Positions 51,471 to 60,695 are shown, counted from the stretch's first letter. The stretch: 64,000 bases of DNA from JBHHUI01 sp965248775 (GCA_965248775.1 OZ252150.1:4836001-4900000), one strand, 5' to 3'. Translations and numbers: made by a program. The notes: a model not told the origin generated them from the letters alone.

Positions 51471-52611
51471 CCCAAGCTGGCTACTTGTGCCGGCATTCGC
51501 TCTTGCGGGCTGTAGCGGCGTACAGGCGGCGAATGGACTGGCACAACCACCCGTCGGAACCGAAGCAGCTATTGAAACAGCCACAACAACTGCAACACTC
51601 ATACCGCCGACTCCGACCGCAACTGTAACCCTCACTGCGACGGTCACTGCCACTGCAACGGCCAGCGCGACCCCAACCCCGACCCCGACGCTACATCCGC
51701 TGACGATCGACTGGCTGCGCAGCCAGGACTATTCGGGAAGCGATATCACATTTGAAGAAACTCTTGAGCCGGGCGCAAACTACAACCGCTATATTACTTC
51801 GTATCAATCAGAAGGGTTGCAGATTTTCGCACTGCTGACCGTGCCATTTGGCGAAGCGCCGCAAACCGGCTGGCCAGTGGTGGTGTTCAACCACGGCTAC
51901 ATCCCGCCTGATCAGTATCGTACAACTGAACGCTATGTCGCCTACGTGGATACATTCGCTCGGAGTGGCTACATTGTCTTCCGCTCGGATTATCGCGGTC
52001 ACGGGAATTCGGAGGGGGTGGCGCGTGGCGGCTATGGCGCGCCGGACTATACGATCGACATCCTGAACGCCGTCGCGTCAATCAAGCAATACCCTGACGC
52101 CGACCCGGGACGCATCGGCATGTGGGGACACTCGATGGGCGGCTACATCACCCTTCGGACCATGGTCGCGTCACCGGACATCAAAGCCGGCGTAATCTGG
52201 GGAGGTGTTGTGGCCTCCTACCCCGATTTGTTCTCGCGTTGGCGGCGCCCGGAAACCGACGGCCCGACGCCGACGCTCGATCCGGACAGCAGGCGTGGGC
52301 GCTGGCGGTTGGAAATTTTTGAAACCTATGGAACGCCTGAAGAGAACCCGGAATTCTGGGACTCGCTCTCGGCCAACAGTTACCTGAGTGAAGTGTCCGG
52401 TCCGATCCAATTGCACCATGCCATTGATGACCAATCGGTGCCGTTTGAGTTTTCTGAATCCCTGCGCGACCAGCTTGAAGCAGCCAGCCAACCGGTCGAA
52501 CTCTACCTTTACTCGGACGACAACCACAATATATCGGTCAACTTCTCGACGGCCATGTTGCATTCGCTGCAGTTTTTAAGTGAGCATCTAACGAGCTCCG
52601 GCAGCAGCTAA
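51448..52611 (+). CDS. Alpha/beta hydrolase (S9-like) lipoprotein
   Basis: A 387-residue exported hydrolase. The TTG start at 51448 overlaps the previous gene by 23 bases; the signal ends in LAGC. A long Thr/Pro/Ala linker (TATVTLTATVTATATASATP and similar) precedes a peptidase-S9/acyl-hydrolase domain with RSDYRGHGNSEG, nucleophile elbow GHSMGGY, Asp in HHAIDDQSVPFE and His in SDDNHNIS. It may cleave peptides or esters at the cell surface. Confidence 0.86.
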   Translation: MISYWPPNPSWLLVPAFALAGCSGVQAANGLAQPPVGTEAAIETATTTATLIPPTPTATVTLTATVTATATASATPTPTPTLHPLTIDWLRSQDYSGSDITFEETLEPGANYNRYITSYQSEGLQIFALLTVPFGEAPQTGWPVVVFNHGYIPPDQYRTTERYVAYVDTFARSGYIVFRSDYRGHGNSEGVARGGYGAPDYTIDILNAVASIKQYPDADPGRIGMWGHSMGGYITLRTMVASPDIKAGVIWGGVVASYPDLFSRWRRPETDGPTPTLDPDSRRGRWRLEIFETYGTPEENPEFWDSLSANSYLSEVSGPIQLHHAIDDQSVPFEFSESLRDQLEAASQPVELYLYSDDNHNISVNFSTAMLHSLQFLSEHLTSSGSS

Positions 52612-52648
52612 TCAAGATCTGACGAGAAAATCCCAGCAGGAGGCTGCG

Positions 52649-53722
52649 ATGAAGGAATTAAATACGTTTCAGAAATACTTCGTCGAGGAGTTTTATGACG
52701 ACTACCGCGAAGGGCTCATGCCCCGGCGAGAGTTCCTGCGCCGATTGCTGTACATCACCGGCGGAATGGCTGCAAGCGTGGCAACGCTCAGCCTATTGGG
52801 CTGTACCCCGGGCGAGCTTGCAGAACTAACCGCTGCTGTCAGTACGATTGCCGACACATCCACCGCGCTGCCCGATACTGCCGTGCCGACTATAGCTGCC
52901 ACCGTCGTTCCCACGGACGAGACGTCGCCGGCATCGACCGAGAGCGTGCCTACGGCAGACCCGACGGAGCCGCCTGTTGCACAACTGGAACCGGTGCCGG
53001 GCGCGCAGAGCCCGTACTCGGTGCCCGAAGGCGATCCGGCGGTTGTGACGGGAAATGTCTCGTTTAGCAGCACTGGCGACAAGATCGAGGCCTATCAGGC
53101 CCGTCCGGCTGCGGATGGCGTATACCCGGGCATGCTCGTCTGCCACGAAAACCGGGGCCTGAATGATCATATTCGTGACGTCGGAAGACGCTTTGCAAAA
53201 GCCGGTTATGCGGCGCTGGCAGTTGACTTGCTCTCTCGGGAGGGTGGCGCGGCTGCCGTCAGCGCCGATCAGGTACCCGCACTCCTTAGCGCGGCACCCG
53301 AAGAGCGTCATGTTGCCGACTTTGCTGCCGGTCTCGCGTATATGCAATCTTTGGATTTCGTGGATGCTACGCGCATTGGCATGACTGGCTATTGTTTCGG
53401 GGGCGGTATTACATGGCGATGTGCAGTTGCGCTGCCGGAGCTACGCGTGGCCGTACCGTTCTACGGGCCGGCTCCTGATCTTACGCAGGTCCCCAATATA
53501 AACGCAGCCGTCTTTGGTGTCTATGCAGAGCAGGATAGCCGCATCAATGCCGGGAAAGATGCACTCGAAAATGCGCTATTGAACGCCCGCACCACCTTCG
53601 AATTGAAAATATACACGGGCGTCAACCACGCCTTCCATAACGATACCGGACAGCGCTATGTTGAAGAACAGGCGACAAGGGCTTGGCTTGATACGCTCGA
53701 CTGGTTGGAACAATATCTATGA
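52649..53722 (+). CDS. Exported dienelactone hydrolase family protein
   Basis: A 357-residue protein. The N-terminus has twin arginines in PRREFLRRLLYITGG and lipobox LLGC. After a Thr/Pro/Ala linker the dienelactone hydrolase domain shows Glu in CHENRGLN, nucleophile Cys in GYCFGGG, Asp in YAEQDSRI and His in GVNHAFHND. It is next to the intradiol-dioxygenase-like gene; in cytoplasmic aromatic degradation these activities act in sequence, which makes an extracytoplasmic ring-cleavage pathway conceivable. Confidence 0.87.
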   Translation: MKELNTFQKYFVEEFYDDYREGLMPRREFLRRLLYITGGMAASVATLSLLGCTPGELAELTAAVSTIADTSTALPDTAVPTIAATVVPTDETSPASTESVPTADPTEPPVAQLEPVPGAQSPYSVPEGDPAVVTGNVSFSSTGDKIEAYQARPAADGVYPGMLVCHENRGLNDHIRDVGRRFAKAGYAALAVDLLSREGGAAAVSADQVPALLSAAPEERHVADFAAGLAYMQSLDFVDATRIGMTGYCFGGGITWRCAVALPELRVAVPFYGPAPDLTQVPNINAAVFGVYAEQDSRINAGKDALENALLNARTTFELKIYTGVNHAFHNDTGQRYVEEQATRAWLDTLDWLEQYL

Positions 53723-53743
53723 TACGCTGCGCTGCTGCTAACG

Positions 53744-54847
53744 ATGACACTCACTGCTTGTGCAGCGCCATCTTCGACGCCGCTCGCGCAGCCAGCGACG
53801 GAAGTGCCGAGTAGCTCCTCTGCTGCGCTGCCGACGATAACGAGCGCGTCGGCTGAAACGCCCACAGCTGCGACAGAGGCGGTGCAGCCTGTCCCGACCG
53901 TCGCCCTGTCCGACACGCCGACCCTTGTCCCTCCAATTGCCACAGTGGAGCCGACGCTGCGAGAGTTCCCCGTGCCGGCCGGCTCGCGCCCGCATGATGT
54001 CGCCCCCGCGCTGGATGGGGGCGTTTGGTACACAGCGCAGCGCATGAGCGCGCTGGGCTGGCTCGATCCGGAATCCGGCAGTACGCACCATATCCCGCTG
54101 GGTGCAGGCTCAGCGCCGCATGGGGTCATCGTCGGTCCGGACGGCGCGCCTTGGATCACCGACAGCGGTTTGAACGCCATCGTACGGGTTGATCCCGCCA
54201 CTGAGGATGTGCAACGCTTCCCGCTCCCCGCCGAATTTCCCAATGCGAATCTGAACACGGCCGTGTTCGACTCAGTTGGTGTCCTCTGGTTCACAGGCCA
54301 GAATGGTGTCTATGGCCGTCTCGATCCGCAGGTCGGGCAGGTGCAGGCCTTCGCCGCACCACGCGGGCGCGGTCCATACGGGATTACCGTGACACCAGCC
54401 GGCGTGGTGTACTACGCCTCGTTGGCCGGCAATCACATTGCGTCCATCGACATCAACACCTCCAGTGCCAATGTGTTGGAACCACCAACGCCCGGGCAAG
54501 GCGCGCGGCGGGTCTGGTCTGACTCAACCGGGCGCGTATGGGTCAGCGAGTGGAACGCTGGTCAAGTCGGAGTCTATGATCCGGCTACGTCCGAATGGCG
54601 CGAGTGGCGCCTTCCTGGCGAGAATCCGCAGGCATATGCCGTGTATGTAGATGAGCACGACATGGTTTGGCTGAGCGACTTTGGTGGGAATGCGCTACTG
54701 CGTTTTGATCCGGTCGAGGAGAGCTTCGAAGTGTTCACGCTGCCCAGCGCTGGGGCGAATGTGCGCCAGATACTTGGACGTCCCGGCGAAATCTGGGGTG
54801 CAGAGTCAGGCACCGACAAGCTAGTTGTTATTCTTTTAGGAAAATGA
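53744..54847 (+). CDS. Virginiamycin B lyase-like beta-propeller lipoprotein
   Basis: A 367-residue protein of six to seven propeller repeats of the Vgb/SMP-30 type (EFPVPAGSRPHDVA, APHGVIVGPDGAPWITDSG, GPYGITVTPAGVVYYAS, GARRVWSDSTGRVWVSEW) ending GEIWGAESGTDKLVVILL. The ATG at 53744 lies inside the hydrophobic signal (LLLTMTLTAC); no ATG, GTG or TTG is available upstream before the in-frame stop at 53720. A one-base change near the ATGA junction at 53719 would restore a full lipoprotein signal. The lyase function in resistance is not implied; most relatives are of unknown role. IS1182 copy 2 lies 18 bases behind it. Confidence 0.85.
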   Translation: MTLTACAAPSSTPLAQPATEVPSSSSAALPTITSASAETPTAATEAVQPVPTVALSDTPTLVPPIATVEPTLREFPVPAGSRPHDVAPALDGGVWYTAQRMSALGWLDPESGSTHHIPLGAGSAPHGVIVGPDGAPWITDSGLNAIVRVDPATEDVQRFPLPAEFPNANLNTAVFDSVGVLWFTGQNGVYGRLDPQVGQVQAFAAPRGRGPYGITVTPAGVVYYASLAGNHIASIDINTSSANVLEPPTPGQGARRVWSDSTGRVWVSEWNAGQVGVYDPATSEWREWRLPGENPQAYAVYVDEHDMVWLSDFGGNALLRFDPVEESFEVFTLPSAGANVRQILGRPGEIWGAESGTDKLVVILLGK

Positions 54848-54865
54848 CCCTTATAAGAGTACTAG

Positions 54866-56451
54866 CAGTTTGTCGGAGAGCAACCTGAGATAGCGAAATC
54901 GGTGATAATCTACGGGCATGGCTAGAAAATTCAAGAAACCCAATTACGAAGTGATGCTCAAACAGACAATCAGTCTGGAAGAAGCCCTGCCATCCAATCA
55001 TTTGGCACGATTTGTGGTGGATGTTATCGCCCAGTTGGATTTGGGTATGATCTATGCACAATATGCACCGACGGGTGGTCAACCTATTGCGCCAGAGATC
55101 CTGTTGGGATTGCTCTTCTATGGTTATGCCAACGGGGTGTTCAGTTCTCGTAAGATTGAGAAAGCCACCTATGAGAGTATCCCATTCCGCTATATTGCCA
55201 GTGGGCTGCATCCTGACCACGACACAATTGCCAACTTTCGCAAAACCTTTCTGGCTGAGATCCAAGAGTTATTTGTGCAGATCTTGCTCCTGGCCCAAGT
55301 TGCTGAGGTGCTGAAGTTGGGTAATATCAGTCTGGATGGTAGCAAGGTGCATGCTGATGCATCCAAGAGCAAAGCGGTCAGTTACAAGCGTCTGATAAAA
55401 CTAGAGACCCAACTGCGCCAGGAAGTGAACAAACTCTTCGAACTCGGTGAGCAAGCTGATCAGGGTGATCTCCAGTTGCCGGAAGGGCTCGTCATTGAAG
55501 ACGAAATTGCCATTCGCAAGAAACGTTTGGCAAATCTGGCAGAAGCCAAAGCCGTCTTAGAAGCCCGTGCGCAGGAACGATATGAAGCCGAGAGGGCTGA
55601 ATACGAAGCCAAACAGCGTGAGCGGGAAGAAAAGTCTCGCAAAACTGGGCATAAACCCCGAGGTCGCAAACCGAAACCACCGCAGCCGGGACCACGGGAC
55701 AAAGATCAGTACAACTTCACTGATCCGGACTCTCGCATCATGAAAAACAGCACCAATAATGGCTTCGACCAGCATTACAACGTTCAAGTTGCTGTGGAGC
55801 AGGAGAGCCTCTTGATTGTGGCGCCTTCACTTTCGAACCATCCGAATGACAAAAAAGAAGCTGAGCCAACCCTGGATGCCATCTCTCCAAAAGTAGGCAA
55901 ACCAAAGGCTGCCGCTTTGGATTATGGATATTTCAGCAAAGCGAACATCGCAGCACTTGAGAAGCTTGGCATTGATCCTTACATTGCTACCGGTCGCGAA
56001 CCTCACCACAAAAGCTGGCGTACCTTCTTTGAACAAATGCCTGCTCCGCCACCGGAAGATGCCAGTCCGAAAGTCAAGATGGCTTACAAACTACAAACCG
56101 AAATCGGCAAAGCCAGCTACCGTTTACGCAAATGCACAGTGGAACCCGTCATTGGTATCATCAAGGAAGTCCTGGGCTTCCGCCAGTTTTCTCTGCGCGG
56201 CCTGCTGGCAGCAGCCGGGGAATGGTGTCTGGTCTGCCTAGCGTTCAACCTCAAACGCATGCACACCCTCTACCAAGCAAAGGGTTTGCTTTAGCCGGGG
56301 CTGCTTTGGCGCGCCTGCTACTCGCTGAGAGAAGGTGGTTTGCCCTCCATGAAATGCACACTGTTTTACGCTTGTTTTGTCGCAATCAACTGCTCATTTT
56401 GCCCTGTAGGGCTATTCATGTTGTAAAAGTACTTGTCTCTCCGACAAACTG
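54866..56451 (+). mobile_element. IS1182-family insertion sequence, copy 2
   Basis: 1586 bp, same length, ends and orientation as copy 1 at 25970. It is flanked by CTAG (54862-54865 and 56452-56455). Comparing by eye, only three base differences from copy 1 were found, all of the C-to-A / G-to-T class and all in the transposase gene. Confidence 0.95.
54918..56294 (+). CDS. IS1182-family DDE transposase, copy 2
   Basis: A 458-residue transposase, 455 residues identical to copy 1. The differences are Glu for Ala in TFLAEIQELF, Glu for Ala in ERYEAERAE, and Leu for Val near the C-terminus. All motifs listed for copy 1 are present. The near identity implies recent transposition and likely activity of at least one copy. 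Confidence 0.95.
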   Translation: MARKFKKPNYEVMLKQTISLEEALPSNHLARFVVDVIAQLDLGMIYAQYAPTGGQPIAPEILLGLLFYGYANGVFSSRKIEKATYESIPFRYIASGLHPDHDTIANFRKTFLAEIQELFVQILLLAQVAEVLKLGNISLDGSKVHADASKSKAVSYKRLIKLETQLRQEVNKLFELGEQADQGDLQLPEGLVIEDEIAIRKKRLANLAEAKAVLEARAQERYEAERAEYEAKQREREEKSRKTGHKPRGRKPKPPQPGPRDKDQYNFTDPDSRIMKNSTNNGFDQHYNVQVAVEQESLLIVAPSLSNHPNDKKEAEPTLDAISPKVGKPKAAALDYGYFSKANIAALEKLGIDPYIATGREPHHKSWRTFFEQMPAPPPEDASPKVKMAYKLQTEIGKASYRLRKCTVEPVIGIIKEVLGFRQFSLRGLLAAAGEWCLVCLAFNLKRMHTLYQAKGLL

Positions 56452-56581
56452 CTAGCCTTGAGATTCATTTCATCGTTGCAACGTTGTCAACAGTACAGTG
56501 TGAGAGGCGCAATGAGAAGGGATTTTACGCAAGAATAATGGTACTTTTTTGTGGAAACATACAGAGCGGGGGGCCAGCCGT

Positions 56582-57499
56582 ATGACTTCGACAATAGATA
56601 CCGCTCCCCTCGTGCACGAAATCCCCCTGATCACATTTAAGGATATATTGGCTGCGCAACACAGACACACAAATATTATCTATGGGAATCCTGCGACGGC
56701 CCCCGCGGGAGCGCAAGCGGTATACCCACACCGCCACGACTTCTACGAGATGTTGTACATAACGGGTGGCGCGGGCACCCACTTTATCGACTTCAACGCC
56801 TATCCCATTAAAGCGGGCACCGTTTATTTTATCTCGCCTGGACAAGTTCATTATTGGAATACCTCTGTACCACTGGAAGGAGTATTTATTGGCTTTACAG
56901 AAGATTTCCTCCTGCTGGCGCCGTCGGACTACATGGTGCTGCACGAATATTCCTTTTTCCACTCCATCGAGGATACCCCCGCGCTGGTGTTGAGTGCAGG
57001 AGAACGTGAGCTGGTGGAGCCACTGATCCAATCGATTGCTGCCGAAATTCAAGAAAGCAAATTCAGGAGTGACTCAGTCCTGCGCGCTTATCTGCACATT
57101 TTTCTCGTAGAAATGCAGCGCATTTATGGCGCGCCTGAAGGCACGCATTACGCAGGCGGAACCAATGGTGGGATTCCGAAGCTTGTGCGCCACTTCAAAC
57201 AGCTTGTGGCCCGGCAGTTCATTACCGAACGGTCTGTACAAACCTACGCCGAACAACTGGGCGTAACCATCAGTCACTTGAACAACACGGTCAAAGCAGT
57301 GACGGGGCAAACACCCGGGCAGCTTATCCGCCAAGAAGTTGTGCTGGAATCGAAACGCCTTTTTACCCACACGGACCTGACAAGCGCAGAAGTTGGCTAT
57401 CGCCTCTCCTTTGACGATCCATCGTATTTTAGCCGTTTCTTTAAGCGCGAGACGACAATGAGTACGGTGCAATTTCGGCAAAGTATTGCCAAGAACTGA
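56582..57499 (+). CDS. AraC-family transcriptional regulator
   Basis: A 305-residue regulator from ATG 56582 (a TTG at 56549 would add 11 residues). The N-terminal cupin domain has YPHRHDFYEMLYITGGAGTHFIDF and FISPGQVHYW, which fits small-molecule, often sugar-acid, binding. The C-terminal double helix-turn-helix has VQTYAEQLGVTISHLNNTVKAVTG and SAEVGYRLSFDDPSYFSRFFKRETTMST. It stands next to the catabolic genes on the opposite strand, separated by a short region with gene debris, and is the likely regulator. Confidence 0.9.
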   Translation: MTSTIDTAPLVHEIPLITFKDILAAQHRHTNIIYGNPATAPAGAQAVYPHRHDFYEMLYITGGAGTHFIDFNAYPIKAGTVYFISPGQVHYWNTSVPLEGVFIGFTEDFLLLAPSDYMVLHEYSFFHSIEDTPALVLSAGERELVEPLIQSIAAEIQESKFRSDSVLRAYLHIFLVEMQRIYGAPEGTHYAGGTNGGIPKLVRHFKQLVARQFITERSVQTYAEQLGVTISHLNNTVKAVTGQTPGQLIRQEVVLESKRLFTHTDLTSAEVGYRLSFDDPSYFSRFFKRETTMSTVQFRQSIAKN

Positions 57500-57644
57500 G
57501 CGAGCCTCCGACTGCTGCGTAGCGGTCACTCAGTGTGTCCATGTCCCAAATCGCCAACAAAGAATAGCTATCTGGCTGCTTCGTGACAAGCGCGGCAAGA
57601 AAGCGCAGTTCAGCGGCGTCAAACTCCTGCGACTCATCGTTCAC

Positions 57645-57720
57645 AGCGAAATCTGGGGTGCGGAGTCGGGCATGGACAAGCTAACGACTACTTTTACTTT
57701 TAGGATAGCCATTCCGTAAC
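57645..57720 (+). pseudogene. 3-prime fragment of a Vgb-like gene
   Basis: In one frame the text reads SEIWGAESGMDKL, matching the end of the propeller protein at 53744 (GEIWGAESGTDKL) at 11 of 13 positions, and the DNA is clearly related. No upstream part of such a gene is present. It appears to be the remnant of a paralogue lost during rearrangement of this region. The 145 bases before it hold nothing recognisable. Confidence 0.6.
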
Positions 57721-57748
57721 GACGCAATTGCATCGCACCCCTACGTTT

Positions 57749-58750
57749 TTATTCTCGGTCCCGCCTCACCGGGACTGGCCGAGGAGTCGGACAGAAAAGC
57801 GATTTCTTCAGGCGTAAAACCAGATTGACAGCGGTTGTACTGTCCTGAAGCTGATCAAACGTTCGACAGCCGATGATTGGGATGGCAACAAAAGGCTGAG
57901 AGGTGAGATAGCTCAGCACAACGTGCGACACCGGAACACCGTATTTTTCGGCCAACTGTTTTACCCGCGGCCAGCGGTGGGCGTTGGTTTCGTTGAAAAA
58001 GCTAGTGTGGTCGGTCTCGCTTAAGCCGCTTGCCTCAAGCTTATCCAACTTTGAGAAATAGCCTCTAGCCTGCGCCGAGTAGGGGATAACCGCCAGCCCG
58101 GTTTCGCGATGAAACTCTGCCTCTGTTGACCCAAAAACCACCTGATTCTCTGGATCAGACAGAGCTGCCCGGTTAGGTTGGGCCAGACTCCACCACGGCT
58201 GGCTGGCGACAAAGCCCTGCGAATCATTTTTATTGGCATAGTCATTGGCCGCCATAATCCGTTCGATTCGCCAGTTGGAACAACCAAAATAACGTATCTT
58301 TCCGGCCTGAACCTGCTGGTTAAGCGTTTCGATCAGGTCGGCCACTGGCACACTGGTGGCATCTCGGTGCAGCCAGTACAGGTCGATAACATCTGTTTGC
58401 AGATGGGCAAGGCTTTCATCAATATCCCGCGTTATATCGGTTTTAGGCAGGCGGGAAAGGTGAATCGTCGTCAGGTCGGGGTGACCGCCTTTCGTGGCCA
58501 GCACCACCCGATCGCGGTTGCTGGTACGCTGCAGCCATTGGCCGATGGTTTTTTCGCTGGCGCTTTTGGGCGCGCCGGGATTCCAGTCGGCGTAAATAAG
58601 GGCGGTGTCGATGAAGTTGCCGCCCATCTCTACAAAGGCATCCAGCAAAGCAAACGCGTCTGTCTGGTCGATGACTGTGCCAAAGCGGTTGGTCCCCAGG
58701 CATAGGCGGGATGGATTTAAATCGGTGTGGGGGACATTGACGTATTTCAT
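57749..58750 (-). CDS. Aldo/keto reductase, C-terminus frameshifted
   Basis: An AKR-family oxidoreductase with the tetrad Asp and Tyr in FIDTALIYADW, Lys in LATKGGH and His in LYWLHRDAT, and NADPH-site residues in PIIGCRTFDQL. It ends at 57749 with an arginine-rich tail foreign to the family. With one more T in the T-run at 57816-57819 the sequence would continue TPEEIAFLSDSSASPGEAG, the standard ending, to a stop at 57741. The start is 4 bases after the dehydrogenase gene's stop, so the two are one operon. It may reduce or oxidise a sugar-derived carbonyl. Confidence 0.87.
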   Translation of the reverse strand: MKYVNVPHTDLNPSRLCLGTNRFGTVIDQTDAFALLDAFVEMGGNFIDTALIYADWNPGAPKSASEKTIGQWLQRTSNRDRVVLATKGGHPDLTTIHLSRLPKTDITRDIDESLAHLQTDVIDLYWLHRDATSVPVADLIETLNQQVQAGKIRYFGCSNWRIERIMAANDYANKNDSQGFVASQPWWSLAQPNRAALSDPENQVVFGSTEAEFHRETGLAVIPYSAQARGYFSKLDKLEASGLSETDHTSFFNETNAHRWPRVKQLAEKYGVPVSHVVLSYLTSQPFVAIPIIGCRTFDQLQDSTTAVNLVLRLKKSLFCPTPRPVPVRRDRE

Positions 58751-58754
58751 TGGT

Positions 58755-59660
58755 TCAGCTTTCAGCCGGCTTAATTCCAGCTAGCTCTTCCATCAAAGTG
58801 ACCATCCCAATCAAGTCAATGCAGCCCTTGCCGTGCGCCTGCATCGAGAGCATAAATTCGCGACCCAAAGCGGTGAAGGGCATGGGGATGTTCAGCTCTT
58901 TGCCCGCGGCCAGCGCTAGGTCAATATCTTTGGCCGCCACATCGATGGTGGACTGCGGGTTGACGTAGTTTCTGCTTTTCAGCAGCGGCACTTTGTAATC
59001 AAAAAATACAGAATTAAGGGCGCTGTTGTTAATGACGTCTATCATTTGATTCCAGTCAACTTCACCCCGTTCGCCAAGAGTAAAGGCTTCGCCAATCATC
59101 GCAGTGGTCAGGCCGACCATAATGCTGTGAACCAGTTTCAGATAGATGGCCTCTTCACCCGGACCGACATAGTAGACACGGTTGCCCATCGCCCCGAAAA
59201 TGTCCAGGCATTGCTTATAGGTGTCTTGTGGGCCGGAAGCAAAGATAGTCAGCGTGCCATCAGTAGCCGGTTTGATACTGCCCGACACTTTGGCCCGCAA
59301 ATATTTGACGTCTCGCTTCTCGGCCTCTATGGCCACTCGTTGTGAGGCCATGGGGCTGACGGTGCTCATATCGGCATAAATGAGGCCCGGCCGGGCCGCG
59401 GCCAAAATACCTTCCGGGCCGAGCGCGATAGCTTCCAGGACCGCGTCGTCCAGAATCATCGAAATGACGACCTCGGCTCCGGTAACGGCATCGGCAGGAG
59501 AAACCGCCGCCCGCGCGCCTAGTTCGACCAGACTCATTATGTTTTCCGGAACGATATCGTAGACTTTAAGCGAATAACCGGCCTTCAGCAGGTTTTGAAC
59601 CATTGGGGTTCCCATTCGCCCCAGTCCGATAAAACCGATAGTCATCGTTTGAGTGTTCAT
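58755..59660 (-). CDS. Beta-hydroxyacid dehydrogenase (LtnD-like L-threonate dehydrogenase candidate)
   Basis: A 301-residue NAD(P)-dependent enzyme from ATG 59660. Nucleotide-binding GFIGLGRMGTPMVQNLLKAGY, substrate motif KVSGSIKPATDGTLTIFASG (a variant of the usual SGG form) and the catalytic Lys in AIYLKLVHSIMVG are visible. The family includes 3-hydroxyisobutyrate, tartronate semialdehyde and L-threonate dehydrogenases. Proximity to OtnK, OtnC and OtnI-like genes makes L-threonate or D-erythronate the best guess. It starts 244 bases from the isomerase gene; that gap has no strong promoter pattern. Confidence 0.87.
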   Translation of the reverse strand: MNTQTMTIGFIGLGRMGTPMVQNLLKAGYSLKVYDIVPENIMSLVELGARAAVSPADAVTGAEVVISMILDDAVLEAIALGPEGILAAARPGLIYADMSTVSPMASQRVAIEAEKRDVKYLRAKVSGSIKPATDGTLTIFASGPQDTYKQCLDIFGAMGNRVYYVGPGEEAIYLKLVHSIMVGLTTAMIGEAFTLGERGEVDWNQMIDVINNSALNSVFFDYKVPLLKSRNYVNPQSTIDVAAKDIDLALAAGKELNIPMPFTALGREFMLSMQAHGKGCIDLIGMVTLMEELAGIKPAES

Positions 59661-59904
59661 AAATACGCTCCAACCATCCAAACAAATCGTGCTTTAAACT
59701 GTTCACGACCCTATTGCTATCCATTTTCTCATATCAATCGACACTGACTATTTTGATTGATGGCCGCTTTTGGAACTGTATTGAGCTTCAATTAAAGAAT
59801 GGAATCATTGAGGGAGCTGCGAGATCTCAACAGAAAAAGATCCCCTTGAAGATCAATAAAAGGCAGATATGAGGGGTAGATCTATTTTGAATGACGGAGG
59901 CGTT

Positions 59905-60675
59905 CTAGAGATTCTTTAACCAACCCAGCCCCTCAAAGGTATCGCCCCGCGGCGTGTATTCACAACCAATCCAGCCGTCATAGCCTAATTCTTCCAATAG
60001 AGCGAAAATGTAGGCATAATTGATTTCGCCCTGATCCGGTTCGCTTCGATCCGGCAGTCCCGAAATTTGAAGATGATCAATGGCAGGGAAATATTTCCGA
60101 AGGTGATATTCCAAATTGCCGACCATCTTCTGGCAATGGTAAACATCGAACTGCAAGCGAACATTAGGCAAATCAATTGTTTCCAGAAAAGTGACGGCTT
60201 GTTTTGGAGTATTCAAAAAATAACCGGGGATGTCAAATGTGTTGATCGGTTCAATCAGGATGGTGCGATTTTGTTTGGCGGCTTCCTCTGCTGCATATGT
60301 GATGTTCTCAAGGTAAACATCTTGTTGTTCCAAAGGCGATTCATTGCCTGGGACCCCGGCCATCACATGGAGTTTGTCACAATTCAAAGCTGAAGCATAC
60401 CCCAGGGCTTGCTGCATGCTTTCTTTAAATTCATTTTCTCGTCCCGGCATAGCGGCCAGTCCCCGTTCGCCATTAGCAAAATCGCCAGGTGGGGTGTTGA
60501 GCAGGAGCAATTTGAGTTGATGGGCTTCGAGGAGCTCCTGGTGTACGTTTGGGGCAAAGTCATAAGGAAATTGGCACTCGATCATCTTGAATCCCGCTTT
60601 TGCCGCAGCGGCATATCTTTCTAAATATTCCAATTCGACAAACATGGTGGAAATATTTGCTGCAAATTTCAGCAT
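59905..60675 (-). CDS. otnI: Hydroxypyruvate isomerase-like protein (OtnI candidate)
   Basis: A 256-residue TIM-barrel isomerase from ATG 60675 with RBS GAGGGGAG. Typical features are AANISTMFVELEYLERYAAAAKAGF, the Glu in ILIEPINTFDIPGYFLNT, QFDVYHCQKM and the final WIGCEYTPRGDTFEGLGWLK. The family includes hydroxypyruvate isomerase and 2-oxotetronate isomerase. The context favours conversion of 2-oxo- to 3-oxo-tetronate. Codon use here is visibly more A/T-rich than in the nuo region. Confidence 0.87.
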   Translation of the reverse strand: MLKFAANISTMFVELEYLERYAAAAKAGFKMIECQFPYDFAPNVHQELLEAHQLKLLLLNTPPGDFANGERGLAAMPGRENEFKESMQQALGYASALNCDKLHVMAGVPGNESPLEQQDVYLENITYAAEEAAKQNRTILIEPINTFDIPGYFLNTPKQAVTFLETIDLPNVRLQFDVYHCQKMVGNLEYHLRKYFPAIDHLQISGLPDRSEPDQGEINYAYIFALLEELGYDGWIGCEYTPRGDTFEGLGWLKNL

Positions 60676-60695
60676 AGTCGCTCCCCTCGTTTTTT

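Noticed and set aside
53744..54847. Calling the propeller protein a streptogramin-resistance lyase
   Set aside because: The fold signature is shared by many exported proteins of unknown role; the catalytic residues were not verified and the protein is a lipoprotein, unlike cytoplasmic Vgb.
57441..57644. Minus-strand 67-residue reading frame with some protein-like text (FDAAELRFLAALVTKQPDSY)
   Set aside because: It overlaps the end of the AraC gene, has no ribosome site and no recognised family; it could be gene debris but there is no support for a gene.
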